From an uncultured bacterium (GTDB taxonomy: Bacteria > Cyanobacteriota > Vampirovibrionia > Gastranaerophilales > Gastranaerophilaceae): 56,617 nucleotides of DNA. The position numbers and the translations under genes were made by a program. The stretch's first letter is position 1. Every line of letters begins with the position of its first letter. Shown piece by piece: positions 1 through 8,754 of the stretch. The notes beneath the pieces are model-generated. The model saw only the letters and a list, made by a program, of their open reading frames with translations. It did no database searches and had not been told where the DNA came from. The stretch is from contig CASFGU010000030.1 in assembly GCA_949294395.1 (NCBI GenBank), positions 1 through 56,617 on the forward strand, written 5' to 3'.

Positions 1-414
<414 letters not shown>

Positions 415-543
415 AGAAAGTTTATGTCCATCGTTAATCTTGCTAAAAGATTAACTGCTCGACTTTATTTAATTGCTAGCTTTCGCTTTGCGTTTTGTCT
501 TGAATCATTTTAATGAATTAACAAGTATTGTTTTGTTTTCAGC

Positions 544-564
544 TATTCTGTTTTCAATGTTCGG
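544..564 (-). promoter_or_regulatory. boxA-like antitermination site in the rRNA leader
   Basis: On the minus strand the leader reads GAACATTGAAAACAGAATAGC about 130 nt before the 16S 5' end. This resembles the TTTGAAAAC-type boxA of rRNA leaders, which loads NusB/S10 for antitermination. No boxB or boxC was assigned. The match is short, so this is a suggestion. The rest of 415-732 is leader RNA with no gene that I can support. Confidence 0.35.
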
Positions 565-732
565 GCTCAAGATAATAGCCACCATTCATCCGGCAGTTTC
601 TTTAATTTTGTCTTTTGCAGAACACAAGCTAAATGCTTGGGGCAATTACGGAAGAAGATTAAAAAACCTTTTACTTCCAGTCGGTTCAGGTTTCCCTTTC
701 CCGAAGCCGCTTCAAAACTTGCGGCAATTATT

Positions 733-1083
733 ATCTTATTACTTAAATTTTCATTGTCAAGTTTTAATTTTTAAAATCTTTAAATTTCTTAACTTTTCTT
801 AAGGTTCATTGTGCATTACGCACATCTTACAGTTTATAACCTCAATTTTATTTGTCAAGTCCTTTTTTAAAATCTTTTTAAATTTATTACTTAGCTATTT
901 ATTTTAAGGTTCGGTGTGCAATTCGCACATTTGAAATTTTAAATCCCTCAAAAATTTTTGTCAAGCGGTATAATTTAAAACAAACAAAAATTTTTAAAAA
1001 TCTTAACTCTTGTCTTTATTTTTTAAGGTTCACTGTGCACCGAGCACGTCTTTAATCTTATGCAAAAGAAATTTTAAAATCAA
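733..1083 (-). promoter_or_regulatory. Four tandem rRNA promoters
   Basis: On the minus strand four sigma70-type promoters lie in a row: TTGATT-17-TAAGAT (-35 at 1078-1083, -10 at 1055-1060), TTGACA-17-TAAAAT (959-964, 936-941), TTGACA-16-TAAACT (853-858, 831-836) and TTGACA-16-TAAGAT (755-760, 733-738). All point at the 16S gene. Multiple promoters are normal for rrn operons. The unusual part is that each is followed by a similar short hairpin at the expected transcription start. Confidence 0.75.
801..1050 (-). repeat. Triplicated start-site hairpin of the rRNA promoters
   Basis: Copies start near 801, 906 and 1025, spaced 105 and 119 bp. On the plus strand each begins AAGGTTC and holds a GTGC...GCAC hairpin (GTGCATTACGCAC, GTGCAATTCGCAC, GTGCACCGAGCAC). 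Read on the transcribed minus strand, each hairpin sits at the start point of one promoter and is followed by GAACCTTA. The fourth promoter is followed by a different hairpin, GCCGC/GCGGC (706-725). The loops differ while the stems are kept. This looks like duplication of a promoter-plus-start unit. Confidence 0.6.
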
Positions 1084-1323
1084 TCATGATATTCGATAAA
1101 AATATAGCATTTTTCATAAAACCCTTATACAGCAACAGTTTTAGTGATTTACATTACTTAACAAAAGCAATAAAAAACTGCACTGATACATTTATAGATG
1201 AATTCTATTTAAAAAAGTTCCCGGTATAAAAATTTTTCTACACTGAACAGAGGAGCATGAAAACTTCGTTATCATATATACTACATGTGATAAATTATCG
1301 ACATGAAAGAGAGGAGAATTCTC

Positions 1324-1755
1324 ATGATAAAAACAGTTAAGAATTTAATGGTTTCACTGGCGGTTATTACGGTTTGTACAGGAGCTGCTCTGGCTGACGG
1401 GAATGCTTTCACCCCGCTAAATTTCGATGATGTAAGCTATCCGGGAACTTCAACAAAAACAGTTGCCAGTACATCGACAACTACACCTGTTGCAACTCAG
1501 ACAGCAGCTTCATCTTCAAACGCTGATTTGACAGGAAACAACAAAATGCAAAACGCTATCCTGCAGCTTGACAATGCACAGGTTGAAGTGAGAAACGAAC
1601 TTTTGAATTACAAGGCAAAATATTCTGACATTGATGCGCAGTATAAATTGATAAAATCAGAGAGAAAAGCTCTTGCAAAACAGGTTAAAGCTACAGAAAA
1701 GCGTATCAAACAGATTGACAAAGCTAAAGAAAAAATCAGAAAGAATATGATGTAA
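1324..1755 (+). CDS. Exported coiled-coil protein, function unknown
   Basis: The 143-residue product has an N-terminal signal peptide (basic MIKTVKNLM, hydrophobic VSLAVITVCTGAALA, cleavage probably after ALA). A Ser/Thr-rich linker follows (about residues 35-70), then a charged Lys/Glu-rich helix to the C-terminus that should form a coiled coil. I chose ATG 1324 because AGAGGAG lies 6-8 nt upstream; the in-frame ATG at 1303 would place that site inside the gene and has no site of its own. I do not recognise the family. It stands alone, convergent with the transglycosylase gene and followed by a strong terminator. Confidence 0.75.
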   Translation: MIKTVKNLMVSLAVITVCTGAALADGNAFTPLNFDDVSYPGTSTKTVASTSTTTPVATQTAASSSNADLTGNNKMQNAILQLDNAQVEVRNELLNYKAKYSDIDAQYKLIKSERKALAKQVKATEKRIKQIDKAKEKIRKNMM

Positions 1756-1778
1756 ATAAATTAAAGTCATGACTTGAA

Positions 1779-1810
1779 AAATCCGCTTAATATATAAGCG
1801 GATTTTTTTA
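1779..1810 (+). terminator. Rho-independent terminator
   Basis: AATCCGCTTA and TAAGCGGATT form a 10-bp stem around a short ATAT loop, followed by a T run. It lies 24 nt after the stop codon of the exported coiled-coil gene. Confidence 0.9.
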
Positions 1811-1850
1811 TTATTGAAGCATGCCGGATTAGTAAATACAGAGCCGGCTG

Positions 1851-3833
1851 TTAGGAATTTCCATTGTAAATTCTTATATAATTCCAGTAGCTTCTAAAAA
1901 CTTTTTTCACATAATACCGGGTTTCAGGGTATGGAATCTGTTCGACAAATTCATCGGTATCATTGTAGTATATGGATTTGTGCCAGCTGTTTACCGAACC
2001 GATACCGCCGTTATAGGCGGCAATTGAAGAAACATCCATGCCCGAGAGCATGCTTTTTAGAAAAGCGTAATAGTAATTCCCGAGCATTAGATTATGCTGA
2101 GGATTAAACAGATTATAGTTTTTGACGCCATGCTTTGCGGCGATTTCAGAGGCTGTTGCAGGCATAAGCTGCATCAATCCGGCAGCACCCGCAGCACTTT
2201 TTGCATCCGGGTTAAAGTAGCTTTCTTCTCTTGCAATGGAGAGCATTAACGGAGGATTATTGCCGGCGTTATCAGCATATTTTTTTATATCACTGTAATA
2301 GTGAACCGGATACACAAGCCGCCATCTCAAATCATATTTGTCAGGCTTAACAGCAAGAGCTTCCATTGCATCTCTTGCTACAACCATTGAATGCCAGTAA
2401 TCACCTTTTTCGTATAAAATCCAGCTTTTCAAAAACTCATCATTCTGTGCATATTCTTCCAGAATACTAAAATCTTCAAGCTTCACAAGCCTTTCAATAA
2501 TCGATGGTGTGGTTTTGTAAGGGTACTCGACAGGAGATTCCTTTATATAACTTGTGATAATCGGCCCCGGTGTATGGTTAAAATGAAGATAAGCACGGTA
2601 AGCGTAATAATTATCCGGAAACTTTGCTATTACACTCCGGTAATAGCTCATATAGTCCCTGTAGTCATTAGTTTTTTCATATAGTCTGCCCATCCAGTAC
2701 ATGACCATAGGCATGTGAGGGGATTTTTTAAATTTATTCAAAAAGTCATGCCCGATTTTTTTTGCATTAGTTGTATCAGAGCTTCTTGCAGCGGAAAGAA
2801 AAACCTGCGACAGCGCGTCATCTGCAAAATCCCCTTTCGGGAAAGTCAGATAAAGATTTTTATAACACTGTGTTTTGTATTCCTGCGGGGCGTACGAACA
2901 TTTCAAATCCCAGATGTAGTCCTTTCCTTTGCCATGCGAAAGATTATAAAGCGTGTCGGCAGCATCATATTTTGACGGGGCATGCTTGATATAAACATCA
3001 ACAGCCTTATAAATATCTTCTTTTTCAACATAATTAGCATTGTCTTTCAGCCCCCATTCCGTAAGATATTTTACCCTTGCGGAATTACCCATGCCATCGG
3101 CGTTCAAAACTTCAAGCGGCCATGCCTCCTGAATATCAACATTCTTTAACATTTTATCCGCACCGGCAAAGTCATTAAAAAGATAGTAGGTTTTTGCCAT
3201 AAGCAGGTAATCGTCTTTTGAAATAGGTTTGTCGAGTGAAAGCCAGCTGTTAACAACATTCAAAGCAAGCCTGCCTGACGGAGCTTTTTTCAGATAATGA
3301 CGAAAATGGCTTTCAACATTGTCTTTTTCAGATCTCGGAAAAATTGCATCTACCGACTGCGTATATTTCTTCATCAAAAGAAGTCCTGAATAGTATTCAG
3401 CAGCAATAGCATAATCCGTATCCGGATAGTGTTTTATAATTTGATCAAAATATTTTTTTGCGCGTTTTGGATTTTTTTCGACCAGATCCTGTGCTGCAAG
3501 GTATTTTGCTTTAACACTCAGTATATGGCGGGGATAAAGTTTGAACAGAAATTTATACTGCTTAACTGCAGATTCTGCATCTCCTAGCCTGTCCGCGCAT
3601 TCTGCCTGATGGTAAATTGCCGCCGGCTTAAGAGCAGAAAGAATCCCTATTTTAGAAAACAGATAATAAGCATTGGAATAGTTTTCTTCTGACATATCAG
3701 CAAGCGCTTCTTTATAAATCTCATTATTTTTTGCAGGGGAATTATGTATAACTGCACCGGTAAGACATCCAGCTATTAACAATCCCAATACGGCCGATGT
3801 AATAATTATCTTCTTCTTATTATCCATAATCAT
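1851..3833 (-). CDS. Lytic murein transglycosylase (Slt-like, SLT domain)
   Basis: This 660-residue cell-envelope enzyme should cleave peptidoglycan glycan strands to 1,6-anhydro products. The N-terminus (MIMDNKKK then a hydrophobic stretch ending LLIAGC) is a membrane anchor or lipoprotein signal; I-A-G-C fits a lipobox. Residues about 35-480 are helical TPR-like repeats, as in the Slt superhelix. The SLT domain follows with AREESYF at 534-540 (catalytic Glu near 537), GLMQLMPATA and AAYNGG. The layout matches soluble lytic transglycosylases. A TATGAT box lies 5 nt before the ATG, so the message may be leaderless. An alternative start is ATG 3827. Confidence 0.9.
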   Translation of the reverse strand: MIMDNKKKIIITSAVLGLLIAGCLTGAVIHNSPAKNNEIYKEALADMSEENYSNAYYLFSKIGILSALKPAAIYHQAECADRLGDAESAVKQYKFLFKLYPRHILSVKAKYLAAQDLVEKNPKRAKKYFDQIIKHYPDTDYAIAAEYYSGLLLMKKYTQSVDAIFPRSEKDNVESHFRHYLKKAPSGRLALNVVNSWLSLDKPISKDDYLLMAKTYYLFNDFAGADKMLKNVDIQEAWPLEVLNADGMGNSARVKYLTEWGLKDNANYVEKEDIYKAVDVYIKHAPSKYDAADTLYNLSHGKGKDYIWDLKCSYAPQEYKTQCYKNLYLTFPKGDFADDALSQVFLSAARSSDTTNAKKIGHDFLNKFKKSPHMPMVMYWMGRLYEKTNDYRDYMSYYRSVIAKFPDNYYAYRAYLHFNHTPGPIITSYIKESPVEYPYKTTPSIIERLVKLEDFSILEEYAQNDEFLKSWILYEKGDYWHSMVVARDAMEALAVKPDKYDLRWRLVYPVHYYSDIKKYADNAGNNPPLMLSIAREESYFNPDAKSAAGAAGLMQLMPATASEIAAKHGVKNYNLFNPQHNLMLGNYYYAFLKSMLSGMDVSSIAAYNGGIGSVNSWHKSIYYNDTDEFVEQIPYPETRYYVKKVFRSYWNYIRIYNGNS

Positions 3834-3949
3834 ACATTATCATATCAGATTTATTTAAATAAAGAAAATTTTTCAAAAAAAGTTACATTAAGGCATGCCG
3901 CAGCCGCCGCAGAAATATGTAATCATCCCCCCCCCTGTTTTCGGAGTTT

Positions 3950-4105
3950 GTTACCTTTTTATTGCTACACCTCCTCGAAATTAAAGATTCGTTACCTCTC
4001 GCAAAACTATACTTAATAGTTCCCGTTCCCGCCATTTGCGAGGTGGACGGCAGGGTCTCAAGGGGAGGACAAAAATCTTAAAATTTATGGCAATAAAAAG
4101 GTAAC
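3950..4105. repeat. Inverted-repeat-bounded element (MITE-like)
   Basis: GTTACCTTTTTATTGC at 3950-3965 is matched by its exact reverse complement at 4090-4105, giving a 156-bp unit with 16-bp perfect inverted ends. It lies in the gap between the transglycosylase gene (minus) and the next gene (plus). A second palindrome, GTTTTCGT ggcg ACGAAAAC, lies just outside at 4114-4133. No transposase is encoded. It could be a miniature mobile element or a long hairpin in an mRNA leader. Confidence 0.5.
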
Positions 4106-4207
4106 AATGCACTGTTTTCGTGGCGACGAAAACGTGGTCTTACGGAAATTAAATAAATCGTAAACAATGACAATAATAGAAAATATAAATACGAAAGGAA
4201 ATATGTT

Positions 4208-5131
4208 ATGTCATTGAAAGATTTTTTTAACAAAGTTAGCGGCTCTGATAAAATTTACTATGCGGAAAAAATCGGGCGCATGAATCCTGATGAGTTTCAG
4301 CTGAACGAGCCTGCAATAGATTATCAGATAAGCAATCTCGGGATTCCGCGCGAAGCAGACCTTGTTGCGTCGGATGAAGTTTATGTCAGAAGTTACACCC
4401 GTGACGACGGCACCAAGGTCAGAGCGTATTACCGTTCAAAACCCGGTTCTTCAGGTAAAACCGGAATTTCAAATGATAAAATAACTCTCCTTGATGGTAA
4501 AATTGAATACAATTCTCCTATTAAAAATAATCAAATGACATTTGGTGAAGCATTTCAGGATAGTGTATATACTATTTTAGGACAAGTTATGCCACTTGCT
4601 TACAACAATTTAATTAACGCAAGATATAACTTTATAATGGCAGAACAAGATAACAATGCACATTTTATTAATGATAGGGCTGAATTAAAAAATATTGACT
4701 TAAAAACTGTAATGAATAAAATAGGAATACCGGAACATTCAAGCGGGGTTCTATATGACAGCAATTCTAAAATAACCCGACAGCTTGAAAATTCTTCAAC
4801 GTTAAAAGCTTTTATAAAGGCAAACCAAAAAGCTTTAAAAAATGGAGAAATTCAAAAAACTCTAATTGATTTCACTCCTGAAAACATAGTTAAAATATTA
4901 AATAAAAAAGATTTAGACAATTTTTTAGGCATTCAACATGCAACTTTATATAAACCTATTATAGATAAAAATGGCTACTTTAATGCTTTACTGATAGATT
5001 ATTATGACTTTACACACAGAAAAGGGATAAATCCTTTTAATATACCAAATAATTGGGGATATTCTCTACAGCAAAAGAAATTAATTGATAATTATTTTAA
5101 TATATACTATATTCATAAAAGAATAAAATAA
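4208..5131 (+). CDS. Two-part protein, possible toxin with conserved N-terminal module
   Basis: The product is 307 residues, with AAAGGA 9-13 nt before ATG 4208. Residues 1-95 carry the YVRSYTRDDGTKVRAYYRSK motif and use a more GC-rich codon set. From about residue 100 to the end the DNA is strongly AT-rich and the protein is Lys/Asn/Ile-rich, ending in a helical FNIYYIHKRIK tail. Such a break is typical of polymorphic toxins, where a constant N-terminal module is joined to an exchangeable effector domain. The next gene, 13 nt downstream, is a small multi-pass membrane protein that would fit an immunity protein. I do not recognise the C-terminal fold; the toxin role is inferred from architecture alone. 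Confidence 0.65.
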   Translation: MSLKDFFNKVSGSDKIYYAEKIGRMNPDEFQLNEPAIDYQISNLGIPREADLVASDEVYVRSYTRDDGTKVRAYYRSKPGSSGKTGISNDKITLLDGKIEYNSPIKNNQMTFGEAFQDSVYTILGQVMPLAYNNLINARYNFIMAEQDNNAHFINDRAELKNIDLKTVMNKIGIPEHSSGVLYDSNSKITRQLENSSTLKAFIKANQKALKNGEIQKTLIDFTPENIVKILNKKDLDNFLGIQHATLYKPIIDKNGYFNALLIDYYDFTHRKGINPFNIPNNWGYSLQQKKLIDNYFNIYYIHKRIK

Positions 5132-5144
5132 ACGAGGTGTTAAT

Positions 5145-5576
5145 TTGAACAAAAACATTATCGAAACTTACATATTCATCTGTCAGTTTCTTCTGATATG
5201 TTTCGGGCCTTTATTATTGCTTGAACTGCTTATTGCTCTGAACAACATCTTTTCTATTAGTACCCATGATAAACTTTTATGGATATTTATCGTTATCTCT
5301 TCATTAATTATCATAAAAATTTCCCAGATAACAATGCTGACAGTTATGTGCCTAAATATATTAAAGGTAAATAATATCTATCTATTAAAACTTTTTACAA
5401 CCTGGAAAATTCCTGTTATTATATTACTTCTTTTTATGATATTTGATTTATTTATAAGTATTACGTCTCTTGGTTTTAATATTATTACATCAATGTTTGT
5501 TAACTTTTCTGTAATATTTTTTATAACAGGAATTTTCAAATTATTATATAAAAAACAAAATAGACAAAAACAGTAA
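5145..5576 (+). CDS. Small multi-pass membrane protein, possible immunity protein
   Basis: The 143-residue protein has about four hydrophobic segments (FLLICFGPLLLLELLIAL; LLWIFIVISSLIII; VIILLLFMIFDLFI; FVNFSVIFFITGIF) and a short basic tail. The start is TTG 5145, supported by AGGTG 6-10 nt upstream; no ATG lies nearby. It follows the preceding gene by 13 nt and shares its AT-rich composition. Position, size and composition fit an immunity partner for a membrane-active toxin, but no family is recognised. Its AT content is well above the flanking thiE and slt genes, suggesting the pair was acquired together. Confidence 0.65.
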   Translation: MNKNIIETYIFICQFLLICFGPLLLLELLIALNNIFSISTHDKLLWIFIVISSLIIIKISQITMLTVMCLNILKVNNIYLLKLFTTWKIPVIILLLFMIFDLFISITSLGFNIITSMFVNFSVIFFITGIFKLLYKKQNRQKQ

Positions 5577-5651
5577 TAGTATTTTAAATAATTCAGCTTA
5601 TATACGTCAACAATTATTTATATTTATCCCGGGTACACTTATTATTATCAT

Positions 5652-5680
5652 TAACCAAACCCGAAAAACTATGATAGAAT
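5652..5680 (+). promoter_or_regulatory. Promoter of thiE, probably giving a leaderless mRNA
   Basis: TTAACC (5652-5657), a 17-bp spacer and TAGAAT (5675-5680) lie so that transcription would begin at the A of the thiE ATG at 5687. There is no Shine-Dalgarno and no TPP riboswitch (THI box) upstream. The -10 to ATG distance of 6 nt recurs at four other genes in the window. Confidence 0.55.
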
Positions 5681-5686
5681 AAATAT

Positions 5687-6709
5687 ATGAAAAGAATTAT
5701 AGATGCGAATTTAAACAGAGGGAATGAAGCCTTAAGGGTTCTGGAAGAAATAACACGGTTTATTCTTGACGATAAAAATTTGTCGGAAGAATTAAAACTC
5801 ATGCGCCACCAGTTGAGCATGGTTCAAGAGGCTGATTATTCAAAGCTTCTGGCGGCACGCGATACTGAAAATGATGTTGGAATTAGTATCAAAAATCCCG
5901 ACAAAAGATGTGGCATTGAAACAATTTTTAAAGCCAATATAAAAAGATTACAGCAGGTTTTGAGGGTGCTTGCAGAATACTCTGTCAATAATCCTGAGCA
6001 TGCCGCAGCATTTGAAAACATGCGATACAAAACTTATACTCTGGAGAAAATTATGTGGGATAAATTAAAAGAACAATATAACAAATACATGCTTGAAAAT
6101 AAAAAACTTTATCTTGTAACAAACTCTGACAAATTTGAAACAGAAACAGATTTTCTAAACGCTGTTGCCTCGGCTCTCAAAGGCGGGGTTGATATTCTCC
6201 AGCTGAGAGAAAAAACTATGAGCGCCAACAAAATTATAGAACTCGGTAAAAAAATTAAACTTCTCTGTGCCGAATATAACGCAACCTTCATAGTAAACGA
6301 CAGAGTAGATATTGCATACATTCTGGAAGCCGACGGGGTTCATCTCGGTCAGGACGACATGGATGTTGCATCCGCAAGGACAATCTTAGGGAATAACGCC
6401 ATAATCGGGATTTCAACCCATGCTCCGGAACAGGCAAAAAAAGCTGTTGACGATGGCGCGGATTATATCGGTGTCGGGCCGGTATTCACAACTCCGACAA
6501 AACCAACCACAAAATCAGTTGGGCTTGAATACGTAAACTGGGTCAGCAAAAATATTCAAATTCCATATTTTGCAATCGGCGGCATTAACCTTGAAAATGT
6601 TGATGAAGTAGTAAAAAATGGCGCAAAAAGAATTGCCGTTGTGAGAGCAATTATTAACGCAGAAAAACCGGAGCATGCCACAGAGGAATTTTTAAAACAT
6701 CTCGGATAA
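5687..6709 (+). CDS. thiE: Thiamine-phosphate synthase with N-terminal extra domain
   Basis: ThiE joins hydroxymethylpyrimidine diphosphate with the thiazole phosphate to make thiamine monophosphate in the cytosol. The 340-residue form has two parts. Residues 1-130 (IIDANLNRGNEALRVLEEI) are the extra N-terminal domain typical of cyanobacterial ThiE. Residues about 140-340 are the TIM-barrel synthase with QLREK (172-176), FIVNDRVDIA, GVHLGQDDM, IGISTH, GVGPVFTTPTK and AIGGI, which bind Mg-pyrophosphate and substrates. The gene is monocistronic as far as can be seen. No thiazole or pyrimidine genes are nearby. Confidence 0.95.
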   Translation: MKRIIDANLNRGNEALRVLEEITRFILDDKNLSEELKLMRHQLSMVQEADYSKLLAARDTENDVGISIKNPDKRCGIETIFKANIKRLQQVLRVLAEYSVNNPEHAAAFENMRYKTYTLEKIMWDKLKEQYNKYMLENKKLYLVTNSDKFETETDFLNAVASALKGGVDILQLREKTMSANKIIELGKKIKLLCAEYNATFIVNDRVDIAYILEADGVHLGQDDMDVASARTILGNNAIIGISTHAPEQAKKAVDDGADYIGVGPVFTTPTKPTTKSVGLEYVNWVSKNIQIPYFAIGGINLENVDEVVKNGAKRIAVVRAIINAEKPEHATEEFLKHLG

Positions 6710-6831
6710 TCTCCGCCGTATTTTTCTAATGAGCGGCTAAGGCACGTTAAGTTTTCATAATAATTCATACATATAAACTTCTTTTATAATATAATATTTT
6801 TATAGCTGATTACATAATAAGAGGAGTTAAA

Positions 6832-8220
6832 ATGTACGGTATTATTTTAGCCGGCGGATCAGGAAGCCGTTTGTGGCCTTTATCAAGAGAGTTATATCCA
6901 AAACAGTTATTGAATCTTAATTCAGACAAAAGTCTTTTGCAGACAACTTTTGAGAGGCTGAAATTTTGCATGCCGTCAGAAAATATTCTAAGTATTACAA
7001 ACACAAAACACACCTCAAATGTAAGAATGCAGCTCGGCGCACTGACAGAAAGTCCGATTGTGCTCGCAGAACCTGTTTCAAAAAATACAGCGCCAGCCAT
7101 TGCACTTGCTGCAAAATATATTATGCAAAAGTCAAATTCCGATCCGGTAATCCTCGTTGTTCCGTCGGATCATTTGATAGAAGACACAGAGAAATTTTTA
7201 TCAACAGTTAAAAAGGGAGAAAAACTTGCCGAGGAAGGTTACATTGTAACCTTCGGCATTGAACCTGCATACCCTGAAACAGGATACGGCTACATTAACA
7301 CTCTTGAAGAAATCGAAAACGGTTACAGGGTAAAAGAATTTGTAGAAAAGCCCGACCTGGAAACCGCAAAAAAATATGTTACAGCAGGAACTTATTTCTG
7401 GAACAGCGGTATCTTTATGTTCAAAGCATCCACACTGACAGCAGAAATCCAAAAATACGCGCCGGAAATTGCAAAAAATTCACAGAACATTGATTTCAAC
7501 AAAACCGGAGACATTCCATTCATTGAATTTGACAAAATGCCGAATATCTCAATAGATTATGCGGTAATGGAAAAATCGGACAGGATTGCGCTGGTAAAAC
7601 TTGAGAGCGACTGGAACGATTTAGGTTCATGGCAGTCAATATACGATGTCAGCCCGAAAGATAAAAATGATAATGTATTTATCGGACACGTTCTTGATAA
7701 GGGTTCAAAAGGCTCTTTTGTATATGCGTCCTCAAAACTTGTTGCCACAATAGGGCTTGAAGATACAGTCATCATAGAAACAGAAGATGCAATTCTTGCC
7801 TGCAAAAAAGACCGCACACAGGAAGTCAAACATATTTACGAAACCCTGAAAAAACAAAATGATGATACGCATTTGATTCATAAAACCGTCTACAGACCGT
7901 GGGGATTTTATACGGTTATAGCGCAGGGCGACGGGTTCCAGACTAAAATTATCCATGTAAATCCGGGGCAAAAATTATCTCTGCAGTCACACAATCACAG
8001 GAGCGAACACTGGGTTGTGCTAAACGGCATGGCAAAAGTTATTCTTGAGGGCAAAGAACTTGTACTCTCTCCGGGGCACAGTGTTGATATTCCGCTTAAG
8101 GCTATCCATTCTCTGCAAAACCCTTATAAAGACAATCTTGAAATTATTGAAGTTCAAAAAGGCGACCTGCTTCTGGAAGAAGATATTATCAGATACGAAG
8201 ATATGTACGGCAGGGTATAA
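6832..8220 (+). CDS. manC: Mannose-1-phosphate guanylyltransferase / mannose-6-phosphate isomerase
   Basis: This 462-residue bifunctional enzyme supplies GDP-mannose for surface glycans. The N-terminal nucleotidyltransferase domain starts GGSGSRLWPLSRELYPKQ (the GMP-mannose pyrophosphorylase signature) and has FVEKP near residue 170. The C-terminal quarter is the type II phosphomannose isomerase cupin: RPWGFYTVI, KLSLQSHNHRSEHWVV and a terminal metal-site region ending IRYEDMYGR. Length and order match AlgA/ManC. ATG 6832 has AGAGGAG at good spacing, and TATAAT boxes near 6787 suggest its own promoter. The gene ends against a convergent unit and a repeat mosaic. Confidence 0.95.
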   Translation: MYGIILAGGSGSRLWPLSRELYPKQLLNLNSDKSLLQTTFERLKFCMPSENILSITNTKHTSNVRMQLGALTESPIVLAEPVSKNTAPAIALAAKYIMQKSNSDPVILVVPSDHLIEDTEKFLSTVKKGEKLAEEGYIVTFGIEPAYPETGYGYINTLEEIENGYRVKEFVEKPDLETAKKYVTAGTYFWNSGIFMFKASTLTAEIQKYAPEIAKNSQNIDFNKTGDIPFIEFDKMPNISIDYAVMEKSDRIALVKLESDWNDLGSWQSIYDVSPKDKNDNVFIGHVLDKGSKGSFVYASSKLVATIGLEDTVIIETEDAILACKKDRTQEVKHIYETLKKQNDDTHLIHKTVYRPWGFYTVIAQGDGFQTKIIHVNPGQKLSLQSHNHRSEHWVVLNGMAKVILEGKELVLSPGHSVDIPLKAIHSLQNPYKDNLEIIEVQKGDLLLEEDIIRYEDMYGRV

Positions 8221-8754
8221 GGAACAAAAGACGATAAGAATCAGAAAAAGGTGAAGGGTGAGGAGTGAAGTGTTCAACTAATACCCTCCAACTACTGGAT
8301 ACGATGGAACCGCTGAGTCCCTGCGAAGCGTGTGGCCCTGTATGCCTTGTGCTGAGGGCAGAATTTGTTAATGAGCGGCAGCGAATTTATAAATTCGGGA
8401 GAGGGTGTAGTGGCGTAGGTCGGATTTACTAATCCGACGGGCAGAACTGTTGAAAAGTTGAAGTGGTGAAGTGGTGAAAGGTTAACAATAGATATGTCAT
8501 TCTGAAACGTTAATCGTTGAGGCTCACAAGAGTTGTAACTGTTCAGAATCTCTTTCGGGAACATTAGTATTAGTTTTCGAAACGATAGCGGGAGCGTGTT
8601 GAGAAAATTAATAATACTCTTCCTGATTTAAAAGCAATCTTTATTGTTTGGCTGAAAGCCCAACCTACTTCTTCTTTTATTGCACTTATCGTCCTAACGT
8701 CTTTTTTGTTGGGCAAGTATGCCCCATCGCCGGATTGCAAAATTGCAACCTTCA
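8221..8754. repeat. Mosaic of dispersed repeats between convergent genes
   Basis: I see no gene in this 534-bp gap. Both ends carry an AAAGACG(TTAGGA)CGATAAG-type module close to a stop codon (near 8228 and, inverted, near 8690-8715). In between are: the ~110-bp CCGCTGAG...GCAGAATTTGTTAATGAG...GAGAGGGT module (8299-8407); the GTAGGTCGGATTTACTAATCCGAC hairpin (8415-8438); TTGAA/GTGAA tandem repeats (8447-8486); a GTCATTCTGAAACG module (8495-8557); and a shortened copy of the GATAGCGGGAGCGTGTTGAG palindrome (8560-8615). The same parts recur at 26.6, 31.0, 36.8 and 54.0 kb. Confidence 0.85.

Noticed and set aside
473-802. 109-residue open frame in the rRNA leader
   Set aside because: It lies antisense to the 16S leader and promoters, has no ribosome binding site and no protein-like composition.
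5577-5686. TPP riboswitch before thiE
   Set aside because: The 110-nt gap lacks the THI-box motifs, and the promoter places the transcript start at the ATG.
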